Of a stretch of DNA of 28,548 nt, positions 22,145 to 28,548 are shown one piece after another; the first letter of the stretch is position 1, and every line of letters starts with the position of its first letter. The notes below the pieces were generated by a model. That model had not been told where the DNA came from, made no database searches, and saw only the letters and a program-made list of their open reading frames with translations. Location: positions 1 to 28,548 of the forward strand of contig JBEEOW010000040.1 in NCBI GenBank assembly GCA_041191405.1. The letters run 5' to 3'. Position numbers and translations under genes: made by a program. The stretch is from JBEEOW01 sp041191405. Lineage in GTDB: Bacteria > Bacteroidota > Bacteroidia > Cytophagales > UBA9547.

Positions 22145-23134
22145 TTATTCATTTAAATAATCTTGTATTTTTTTATCAATTGAATCAATTAAACTTTGTG
22201 GTGCTAGTACTTTAATATTCCCTAAATTTGATAAGATCAATTTTTCTAATTCATAATTAATATGAAGATTCATTTTTATAATTAATTCGTTTTCGTTGTC
22301 TGTTATAATTTCAAAATCTTTATGAAAAGGTTGTGAGATGAAGTATTTACCTGCAATTGGTTTAAATTTCAGAATTACATCTTGTGGTTCTGAATTAGGT
22401 TCAGAAATACCAATTACCTTTTCAAATATTTGAATAAAATCGTATTTTGTATTAGGAATAAAATTAATAAGTGGTTGTATTTCAATTGATTTAATTCTAT
22501 CTAAAGCTAATGTAATAATCATATCTTTTCTTTCAAGATATGCTAGTAGATACCAACGATGTTGATATTCTTTTAAGAAATAAGGGTGTAGAATGTGGGT
22601 TGCAGGTTTATCATTTACAAATCTTTGATATTCAAGTTTTATGGCTGTTTTATTTATAATAGCATCTAATAAAGTTTGTAAATTTTCAAAACCAATATAT
22701 GAGGTAAATTTCTCAAAATCAATAATATTCTCTATTTCATTTTTAGTTTTTATATAAATATCTGTTTCTAACTTATCAAAAATTCCATTAAAACTTTCAA
22801 AAAAGTTAAAGCCTTTGTATTCTTTTAAAATACTGATAGCAAATGAAATATTCTTTATTGTTTGAGAATTAAGTGTGCAATTTTTAATAGAAAAATTCGG
22901 GTCGCTATAATGATAACATTTAGTTTGCTTGTCAATTACAATAGGAGCTTCGTAACCTAACTCACCACTTCTCATGTTTTTTATATCCTCACGAATTGTA
23001 CGTTCTTTTACATCGTGTCCAATATCATCAGAGCACTTTTTTATCAATTTTTCAATGGTATATTTTCCATATTTATTACTAAAACATTCATTTAAAATAT
23101 GGTAACGTTTGAGTGCATCTAAATTTACAGGCAT
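22145..23134 (-). CDS. WYL-domain transcriptional regulator
   Basis: 329 residues: N-terminal helix-turn-helix (about 1-75, with RTIREDIKNMR), a linker, a WYL domain (about 150-230, ALKLEYQ-like IKLEYQRF, HPYFLKEYQHRWYLLAYLERK, LALDRIKSIE) and a C-terminal WCX-like domain to the end. Relatives (BrxR, CapW, PafBC) control phage-defence or DNA-damage genes, probably by sensing nucleic acid or nucleotide ligands. It is encoded between operators 2 and 3, with operator 3 37 bp before its ATG, so autoregulation is likely. Confidence 0.92.
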   Translation of the reverse strand: MPVNLDALKRYHILNECFSNKYGKYTIEKLIKKCSDDIGHDVKERTIREDIKNMRSGELGYEAPIVIDKQTKCYHYSDPNFSIKNCTLNSQTIKNISFAISILKEYKGFNFFESFNGIFDKLETDIYIKTKNEIENIIDFEKFTSYIGFENLQTLLDAIINKTAIKLEYQRFVNDKPATHILHPYFLKEYQHRWYLLAYLERKDMIITLALDRIKSIEIQPLINFIPNTKYDFIQIFEKVIGISEPNSEPQDVILKFKPIAGKYFISQPFHKDFEIITDNENELIIKMNLHINYELEKLILSNLGNIKVLAPQSLIDSIDKKIQDYLNE

Positions 23135-23170
23135 AATTGAAAATTTGTTTATTTGAAATATACTTTACTC

Positions 23171-23206
23171 ATTGCAGATAGGTTGCAATATAAACTAGTA
23201 ATTTTG
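23171..23206 (+). promoter_or_regulatory. WYL-type operator plus promoter, copy 3
   Basis: Operator ATTGCA-N7-TGCAAT at 23171-23189, 9 bp, then -7 box TAATTTTG at 23199-23206, about 17 nt before the predicted leader and ATG at 23230. It lies between divergent genes, so it may also control the regulator itself. No TTG stands 19 bp before the -7 box; the operator takes that place. Confidence 0.75.
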
Positions 23207-23229
23207 AAATATTCTAATGATGTTGAAAT

Positions 23230-23604
23230 ATGTGTAAAATTTCAGAATCAATAACACTCTGTACTTGTAAAGCTAAAAGTACAGAATCACTTAAAAATTA
23301 TTGGAGTTTACATAGGTTTAGTAATGAAAATGAATCTTTTATCGTAGGTGAAGTATTTATGAATTATAATTTCTCAATTGAAGATTATAATGAAATGCAA
23401 CAACAATTATTGCTAAAGCTGAACAAAGGCGATATTTTTGACGTAATTATTAACTTTGAATCAAATGATAAACTTGTAATTGCAATTTGCGAAACAATTT
23501 TTGAGTTTATTTATGTTGAAGAACTTTGGCAATGTGTTGATTATGATTATTTTGAATTAGTTAATAATTACAAAGAAATTAGTTTTGGAAAAATAAAGAA
23601 TTAG
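23230..23604 (+). CDS. Hypothetical protein, first gene of the WYL-controlled plus-strand operon
   Basis: 124 residues with an N-terminal LCTCKA cysteine pair, LKNYWSLHRF and IVGEVFMNYNF, and a C-terminal FGKIKN. Alternating beta and helix; no known domain or span. Its last six codons and stop lie inside a 26-bp sequence that is repeated after the next gene. Function unknown. Confidence 0.7.
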   Translation: MCKISESITLCTCKAKSTESLKNYWSLHRFSNENESFIVGEVFMNYNFSIEDYNEMQQQLLLKLNKGDIFDVIINFESNDKLVIAICETIFEFIYVEELWQCVDYDYFELVNNYKEISFGKIKN

Positions 23605-23609
23605 AAATT
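23584..23609 (+). repeat. 26-bp direct repeat, left copy
   Basis: Identical to 24728-24753. It covers the codons for FGKIKN and the stop of the upstream gene. The pair brackets the DUF4268 nuclease gene. Confidence 0.93.
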
Positions 23610-23617
23610 GTTAGAAT

Positions 23618-24706
23618 ATGTATATAATTGATCAAGCTTTAAATAGAGTAACAGAGATTAATAAATTGAAATTTAAGGATGCAAATTTTGAAGAAAGAAG
23701 AAATCTTCAAGAATGGATTGCTAACGAACCTCGAATTTTTAAAGAAGATTTGTTAATTATTCAAAAAGAGTTTAATGGTTTCGATGATACTCAAGAACGA
23801 TTAGACTTATTAGCTATAGATTTATCAGGGAATCTTGTGTTAATAGAAAATAAGTTAGATGATACAGGAAGAGATGTTACTTGGCAAGCATTAAAATATG
23901 CATCTTATTGTTCAACACTTACAAATGAAAAAATTAAAGATATATTTCAGAAATATTTAGGTTTATCTGGAAATGCAGAAGAAAAAATTAAAAATTTTCT
24001 TAATAAAGACAATTTTGATGAAATTGGTCTTAATAATGAACAAAGGATAATTTTAGTAGCTGGCAGTTTTAGAAAAGAAGTTACTTCTACTGTTTTATGG
24101 CTAAGAAATAAATATTCTCTTAATATTAAATGTTTTGAAGTTTCATTGTCAAATTTAAATAATCAGTATTTATTAGATGTTGAACAAATTATTCCAGCAA
24201 AAAAAGAGATTGAAGATTACATGATTTCAATATCTGATAAAAAAAAGGAGGAAAATGTAATTAGTTCAAGATCATCAATAAATATAGAATTTTGGGCTAA
24301 TTTTTTAGAAAAAAGTAATCAAGTACATAGATTATTTGAAACAATTAGCCCTAGTAAAGATTCTTGGATAGGAAGAGGATTAGGGGGTAGCATTCAGCTA
24401 TGTTTGGTAATATCTAAAACTTTTGCACGGACTGAAATTTATTTTAATAAATCAAAAGAAGCCAATAAAATCATTTTTGATAAACTTATACAATCAAAAG
24501 ATTTAATTGAAAATGAACTAGGTGTTGAATTATTTTGGGATAGAATTGATAATAAAAATGCATGTAGAATAAGTCATCAAATATTGGGGGTAAATATCCA
24601 AAATAAAGAAGATTGGGATGAAATGATAACTTATTTTATTGAATATTCGAGAAAATTTGAAGAGTGTTTTAAACCATATTTGGAAAGAATTAATAATATG
24701 AGATAA
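23618..24706 (+). CDS. PD-(D/E)XK nuclease-like protein with C-terminal DUF4268
   Basis: 362 residues. The N-terminal half has a restriction-endonuclease-like core: RLDLLAID (D63 or D68), GNLVLIENK (E77-N-K79), then DVTWQALKYASY with Q90. The C-terminal part (about 220-360) matches DUF4268: FWANFLEK, SWIGRGLGGSIQLCLV, ELGVELFWDRID. Such proteins are frequent in accessory islands and are thought to cut or bind DNA. The codons look like its neighbours. It is flanked by exact 26-bp repeats, so it was probably acquired or duplicated as a cassette. Confidence 0.85.
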   Translation: MYIIDQALNRVTEINKLKFKDANFEERRNLQEWIANEPRIFKEDLLIIQKEFNGFDDTQERLDLLAIDLSGNLVLIENKLDDTGRDVTWQALKYASYCSTLTNEKIKDIFQKYLGLSGNAEEKIKNFLNKDNFDEIGLNNEQRIILVAGSFRKEVTSTVLWLRNKYSLNIKCFEVSLSNLNNQYLLDVEQIIPAKKEIEDYMISISDKKKEENVISSRSSINIEFWANFLEKSNQVHRLFETISPSKDSWIGRGLGGSIQLCLVISKTFARTEIYFNKSKEANKIIFDKLIQSKDLIENELGVELFWDRIDNKNACRISHQILGVNIQNKEDWDEMITYFIEYSRKFEECFKPYLERINNMR

Positions 24707-24727
24707 TATTTTTTTAAATAAATCAGA

Positions 24728-24753
24728 TTTGGAAAAATAAAGAATTAGAAATT
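24728..24753 (+). repeat. 26-bp direct repeat, right copy
   Basis: Second copy, 1144 bp after the left one. Here the FGKIKN-stop codons are a remnant with no gene before them. It lies just before the HNH gene. Confidence 0.93.
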
Positions 24754-24765
24754 TAATAATTGAAT

Positions 24766-25374
24766 ATGAAGAATTACAACACCAAATCAAATGATAGTTT
24801 TAAAGCGAGATTAAGATTTTACTTATACTACTGTGTAACAAGAAATGAAAATAAAACTTCTTTAGATGAATTTTTTGCATTTGATATTGATAAACCAGAA
24901 TATGAAAAGTTTGTCCTAGAATATACAAGTCAATATTATCAACTTGAAAGAAATGAGAAAATTAAAGGTATCGAAAAATCATTAGATGATATTTATGCTG
25001 ATATTAAAAATTTAGAAAATCAATTGAAGCCAAATATTAGTGAATGGCAATTGAAATATAGAAAAGAAGTTTTTGAAATTAAGTTTAAGCCTGCTGATTT
25101 TGAATTGATTAATAGTGTAAAAGAATGTTTTTATTGCAAGATTTCATTAGATGAAATTAAAGAATTACGTATAAAAGAAAAACTTTTTAAGAAAAACGAA
25201 CGTGGTTATAATCTTGAATTAGACAGGAAATTACCTAATAGAGAATATTCAGTTGGTAACTGTGTAATGGCTTGTTATTGGTGTAATAATGCAAAAACAG
25301 ATGAGTTTACAGCTGAAGAATTTAAACCAATTGGTGAGTTAATTGGGCAAACATTAAAAGCAAGATTGAAATAA
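24766..25374 (+). CDS. HNH endonuclease
   Basis: About 202 residues from the ATG at 24766; a TTG 6 bp earlier is less likely. A long helical N-terminal part (about 1-110) precedes an HNH domain: zinc knuckle CFYC (C121, C124), the core YNLELDRKLP, then NCVMACYWCNNAKTDEFTAE with C170 and C173. The LDR form in place of the first His is common in one HNH subgroup. Predicted DNA nuclease. It is coupled to the next gene, with 2 bp between stop and start. Confidence 0.88.
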   Translation: MKNYNTKSNDSFKARLRFYLYYCVTRNENKTSLDEFFAFDIDKPEYEKFVLEYTSQYYQLERNEKIKGIEKSLDDIYADIKNLENQLKPNISEWQLKYRKEVFEIKFKPADFELINSVKECFYCKISLDEIKELRIKEKLFKKNERGYNLELDRKLPNREYSVGNCVMACYWCNNAKTDEFTAEEFKPIGELIGQTLKARLK

Positions 25375-25376
25375 AT

Positions 25377-26195
25377 ATGCTCTATTTTTCTCAACTATTA
25401 ACATCTAATAAACTGTATAAAGATGTTTTAAATCAAATAACTTTTTTACTAGATAAGCATAAAATTGAGTATAATCTCTTGCCTAAAACCAAAGATATTT
25501 GGGCAAGAGATTATATGCCAATTCAGATTGGTAAACGAAGTTTTGTTGAATATATTTATAATCCTGATTATTTAATAAATCAAAAGACGTACATCACCAA
25601 TACAGCTGAAGTTTGTAAATCTATAGGTATCGAAACATACAAAACTAATTTAGTTTTAGATGGTGGAAATATTGTTAAGTTTCAAAATAAAGCAATTTTG
25701 ACTGATAAAATATTTTTAGAAAATGAATTTCAATTTTCTGAATCAGAGGTTGTTGAAGAACTTAAAAAAGCTTTCAAATTAGAGGAAGTTTTTATAATTC
25801 CTTGGGATAAAGAAGAACGGTATGGACATGCAGATGGCATGGTTCGATTTGTAGATGAAAACACCATTTTAACACATGGATTTTACAGAACGTATTCTCC
25901 AGAATTTCAACTAAAATTTTATGATGCTTTGAAAATTTTCAAAATTATAGAACTCAATTTTGATGTTAAATCACCCGATGAAAACTTTAATTGGGGGTAT
26001 ATAAATTTTTTACAAACCCCTGAAATTATACTCGTTCCTGCATTTGGAATTGAAGAAGATGAACAGGCTTTAGAGCAATTAGGTAAAGCGTTTCCTTATT
26101 ATGCAAAACGTGATATGATTTTTCCAATTTCCATGAAAGCTTTTGTTAAAAATGGGGGAGGTGCTTTGAATTGTATTAGTTGGGAGATAGTTTAA
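25377..26195 (+). CDS. Agmatine deiminase / peptidyl-arginine deiminase family enzyme
   Basis: 272 residues. The guanidine-modifying fold has all catalytic marks: DIWARDYMPIQ (Asp), VLDGGNIV, YGHADGMVRFVD (His and Asp) and a C-terminal GGGALNC (nucleophilic Cys). It is shorter than biosynthetic agmatine deiminases (about 350 residues) and lacks their N-terminal part, but a compact form is known to me from Bacteroidota. The substrate could be agmatine, another guanidine or a protein arginine. Encoded 2 bp behind the HNH nuclease, so it is co-expressed with it. Converges with 26200-26532. Confidence 0.85.
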   Translation: MLYFSQLLTSNKLYKDVLNQITFLLDKHKIEYNLLPKTKDIWARDYMPIQIGKRSFVEYIYNPDYLINQKTYITNTAEVCKSIGIETYKTNLVLDGGNIVKFQNKAILTDKIFLENEFQFSESEVVEELKKAFKLEEVFIIPWDKEERYGHADGMVRFVDENTILTHGFYRTYSPEFQLKFYDALKIFKIIELNFDVKSPDENFNWGYINFLQTPEIILVPAFGIEEDEQALEQLGKAFPYYAKRDMIFPISMKAFVKNGGGALNCISWEIV

Positions 26196-26199
26196 CTTA

Positions 26200-26532
26200 T
26201 TAACTTTTCAAGAATTTCAAATAGTTGTTTAGCAAACTTTCAATTTGAACTCTAGCCACAGGATTTGCTGAATGAACTTTAAATTGAAGGTTTGCTAAAT
26301 CTAAACCAGATTCATAAACTAACCATTTTGCACAGGCATAACCATCTGGGAGAAGATTGTTGTTTTCATCTTCTCCTAAATCGTTATCAAAACTGATGAA
26401 ATCAGGTAAGCTATGCGTTTTTATATGGTTTACAAAATCTTCATAACTGCGTACAACCACAAAATTATATTCATTTTGAGGATAAACCATTTCTATGGTT
26501 CTGAGGTCATCAAGGAATAGGTTGAAGGGCAT
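26200..26532 (-). CDS. cREC-type receiver-like domain protein
   Basis: About 110 residues from the ATG at 26532 (MPFNLFLDDLR); a longer start at 26562 lies inside the upstream gene. It shows the markers of the cyclic-phosphate-processing receiver family (cREC): FLDDLRTIE, VVVRSYEDF, PDFISFDNDLGED, GYACAKWL and HSANPVARVQ. These stand-alone receiver-like proteins are linked in the literature to conflict systems with nucleotide signals. No histidine kinase or cyclase is seen here. It overlaps the upstream gene by 23 bp, so the two are probably translated together. Confidence 0.8.
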   Translation of the reverse strand: MPFNLFLDDLRTIEMVYPQNEYNFVVVRSYEDFVNHIKTHSLPDFISFDNDLGEDENNNLLPDGYACAKWLVYESGLDLANLQFKVHSANPVARVQIESLLNNYLKFLKS

Positions 26533-27091
26533 TGGGTAGTTTAATATTAATTTGCGTTTCAATACGATTAATTTGTGTTAATTCTTGCCAAGTAATCATT
26601 GGCGAATGCCCTAAAGCTATTAAGCAATGCATAGAATAACAAAATTTGATATTATTAGTTTCTATTGGCATCCATGGTTCTTTCCAATCGTCTTCATTGA
26701 AAATATCTAAATTATCATTTATACCAATAGATTGTTTGAAATCTATATCATCAGAAATTTTATAATACTTGTACTTTTCATTAATGTAAACAATTATTTC
26801 TAATTCCACTTCAATTTCTTTGGCGTTTAAATGATTTTTAAAAGACTCTTTTATCAGATTAAATTCATCAATTAAATTCAGTTCTTTTTCTCTTAATTGG
26901 TTATTTACATCAGATAATTTGTTGATATTTTTTTCTGAAAATTGAAATGAATTCCACGCTTTTTCAGTCCTTAATTCAAGGATTTGAAAGCTTTTATTTT
27001 TAATCATTTTTTGTTTAATTTTTGAAAATGGAATTCCCTTATTTCTTTGTTTAAGATAATAATGAAATGTTTTTTCTTCAAGATTTGTCAT
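26510..27091 (-). CDS. Hypothetical helical protein coupled to the cREC gene
   Basis: 193 residues: a basic helical N-terminus (about 1-50), a coil with E/K/L heptads (about 50-95), beta-like stretches (VELEIIVYINEKYKYYKI) and a C-terminal EDDWKEPWMPIE and CYSMHCLIALGHSPM region with Cys and His. No known domain. Its end overlaps the cREC gene, which suggests the two proteins work together. Confidence 0.7.
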   Translation of the reverse strand: MTNLEEKTFHYYLKQRNKGIPFSKIKQKMIKNKSFQILELRTEKAWNSFQFSEKNINKLSDVNNQLREKELNLIDEFNLIKESFKNHLNAKEIEVELEIIVYINEKYKYYKISDDIDFKQSIGINDNLDIFNEDDWKEPWMPIETNNIKFCYSMHCLIALGHSPMITWQELTQINRIETQINIKLPNALQPIP

Positions 27092-27132
27092 TAATCGAGT
27101 TTCAATATAAGTTACAAATCAAAACTTGGTAA

Positions 27133-27149
27133 CCGACAATTTGTGTCGG
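27133..27149. promoter_or_regulatory. Small inverted repeat before the 26510-27091 gene
   Basis: CCGACA-ATTTG-TGTCGG, 42 bp before the ATG at 27091 and just after the ATPase terminator. It has no T-run, so an operator is more likely than a terminator. Confidence 0.45.
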
Positions 27150-27169
27150 CTTAAAATTTAAATTATAAA

Positions 27170-27212
27170 AAAACGATTTGAATAAAGGGAGGGGGGTATT
27201 TAAATCGTTTTT
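27170..27212 (-). terminator. Terminator of the ATPase gene, twin copy 1
   Basis: On the minus strand AAACGATTTAAATA, a C-rich loop of about 12 nt, then TATTCAAATCGTTT followed by a T-run. It starts inside the TAA stop of the ATPase gene. The arm shared with 28020-28059 is identical over 22 bp. Confidence 0.85.
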
Positions 27213-27957
27213 ATTCTAGTAGTATTTTTAGCATTTTTTCATAATCGTTTATGAATATTTTTGAAACAATAAAAGATTCTGTTTCTTCGTAATTTATCTT
27301 TGATATACCTGTTTCATCAAACTTATAAATAATTGCATTAGGGTAGGATAATAAAATTGGAGAATGGGTAGCAATAATGAATTGTGATTTCTTTTTAACA
27401 AGATTATGTATGGCAGTTAAAATTGACATTTGTCTGTTTGGTGATAATGCTTCAACAGGTTCATCAAATATATATAATCCATTCCCTTTTAAAACTTCCA
27501 ATATTATAATTAAAAATATTTCACCATGAGAGTAATTATGCAACGACATTCCTCTATATCTTTTCATGAAATTGGATTCTGGTTGCTCTTCTTTTGCTAA
27601 ACCTTCTAAATATGTGAGGATATTATACAAGCTTTCTGCCCTAAGAAAATGAAAATCTGAAGCTGTTCTGTGAGTTTTAATGATTTTTAAATATTTATGC
27701 AAAGGCGAGTTATTTTTATGTGTTTTAAAATGAATACTTTTAGTACCGCCTTCTATACTAAAACCAAGAGATATTGCAATTGCTTCAAGTAAAGTAGATT
27801 TGCCAGCACCATTTTCGCCTACAAAAAATGTTACATTTTCATGTAAATCCAAAGTCTGAATTTGTTTAATATAAGGTAAATTAAAAGGGTGATTTTCATA
27901 ATCTTTAATCATATTATGCTGTAAAATGACTTTTTCTATAAATCCTTTTTCGTTCAT
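27211..27957 (-). CDS. ABC/AAA_21-type stand-alone ATPase
   Basis: 248 residues. Motifs in order are Walker A FVGENGAGKSTLLE (about 46-58), an ABC-like signature YSHGEIFL (about 142-149), Walker B GLYIFDEPVEALSP (about 160-173) and the H-loop ATHSPIL (about 197-203). The central domain between the motifs is short. It belongs to the RecF/OLD-like soluble ATPases (AAA_21), several of which act in phage defence with a separate nuclease or toxin. No TOPRIM domain is fused. The gene is flanked by twin terminators. Confidence 0.87.
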   Translation of the reverse strand: MNEKGFIEKVILQHNMIKDYENHPFNLPYIKQIQTLDLHENVTFFVGENGAGKSTLLEAIAISLGFSIEGGTKSIHFKTHKNNSPLHKYLKIIKTHRTASDFHFLRAESLYNILTYLEGLAKEEQPESNFMKRYRGMSLHNYSHGEIFLIIILEVLKGNGLYIFDEPVEALSPNRQMSILTAIHNLVKKKSQFIIATHSPILLSYPNAIIYKFDETGISKINYEETESFIVSKIFINDYEKMLKILLE

Positions 27958-28019
27958 ATATTGAAATGTATTTTAGTTATTTGCAAATTTTAAGAAATTT
28001 ATGTCAAGATGTGACGTTT

Positions 28020-28059
28020 AAAAAAACGATTTGAATAAAGGTGAGGTATTCAAATCGTT
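28020..28059 (-). terminator. Terminator of the gene at 28118, twin copy 2
   Basis: On the minus strand AACGATTTGAATA, loop of about 9 nt, TATTCAAATCGTT and a T-run: a perfect 13-bp stem. It repeats the hairpin at 27170-27212. One loop-side base pair is G-C here and G-T there. Confidence 0.85.
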
Positions 28060-28117
28060 GAAAGAAGAATCTATTTCAATACTAAAAATTGGAAATACTA
28101 CTACTAAATATTTATAA

Positions 28118-28548
28118 TTAAATAAATTTCTTTGAGGATTTTAAAAAATAATATGCTTCCTTGTATTGATCTCTTAGTAATAAACCAGGATAAGAAGAAT
28201 TTTTATACAAAGGAGTAAATTCAGTTAATAAATCAAATAGCTTATATCCATCAGGTAATACTAAATTTTCAAACTGATAATAATTGTCAACGCTTTTTTT
28301 ATTAATAATTTTTATAAGGCCATAAATTTTGCTAATATTATAATAAATATCACTATTATATATTAAATCAATTAACTGACTTTGATAAATTATTTGTCCA
28401 TAAGTTTCCTTTAGACATAATTTGCCAAATTCTGAAGGATAATTTTTATTAAATTTAAATATATTTTTATTACAATCTAAATTTGATCCTAATAATGTAA
28501 ACATATATGAAATCGTTTTTATGTCTAATTTAGGTAGTAGTTTTAGAT
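28118..28548 (-). CDS. Hypothetical protein, 5' end beyond the window
   Basis: The frame is open from the window edge to a stop at 28118. The first internal ATG is at 28504, but no stop precedes it and the upstream codons (LLPKLDIKTISY) read as protein, so the gene probably starts outside. The visible part is about 143 residues, rich in Y, L, I, N and K (SEFGKLCLKETYGQIIYQSQ, FENLVLPDGYKLFDLL, LLLRDQYKEAYYFLKS). Family not recognised. Confidence 0.62.
   Translation of the reverse strand, partial: LKLLPKLDIKTISYMFTLLGSNLDCNKNIFKFNKNYPSEFGKLCLKETYGQIIYQSQLIDLIYNSDIYYNISKIYGLIKIINKKSVDNYYQFENLVLPDGYKLFDLLTEFTPLYKNSSYPGLLLRDQYKEAYYFLKSSKKFI

Overview
The window looks like an AT-rich Bacteroidota chromosome. 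Evidence is the TTG-N19-TAnnTTTG type promoters, the tRNA without an encoded CCA, the Bacteroidota-style tyrosine integrase and the composition. I cannot fix the genus. All calls are read from the sequence alone; no search was run.

Layout. (1) 217-3897: a branched-chain amino acid operon, ilvD-ilvB-ilvN, closed by an intrinsic terminator. (2) 4017-4190: a CAT-anticodon tRNA with its own promoter and terminator. (3) 4343-16404: an integrated element that starts beside the tRNA with a tyrosine integrase. On the opposite strand it carries a tightly packed 22-gene operon read from one promoter near 16450. The operon holds a candidate major capsid protein, about a dozen small single-membrane-span proteins, two membrane-anchored peptidoglycan-binding proteins, a HExxH metallopeptidase, a receptor-binding spike and a lysis cassette (M15 endolysin, holin, two spanin-like proteins). 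Portal, terminase, tail and packaging ATPase are not seen. I read it as a provirus of a tailless, membrane-containing phage, possibly of the double-jelly-roll type. Three genes of this operon shorter than 60 codons were found by hand (5528-5653, 9536-9706, 16273-16404).

(4) 16688-28548: a defence-like accessory island. A WYL-domain regulator (22145-23134) sits among three promoters that share a 20-bp operator (CATTGCARATAGRTTGCAAT) placed exactly 9 bp before a TAnnTTTG-like -7 box. These promoters drive a DnaB-like ATPase with a small partner; a second operon of unknown, membrane and Sel1-repeat proteins; and a plus-strand operon with a PD-(D/E)XK/DUF4268 nuclease, an HNH nuclease and an agmatine-deiminase-family enzyme. 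Beyond it lie a cREC receiver-domain protein, an unknown partner and an ABC-type ATPase. The DUF4268 gene is flanked by exact 26-bp direct repeats and the ATPase by near-identical terminator hairpins, both suggesting cassette-wise gain or loss.

The two strongest leads are the putative tailless provirus and the WYL-controlled nuclease/ATPase regulon. The right boundary of the integrated DNA is not in the window: no second copy of the tRNA 3' end was found.
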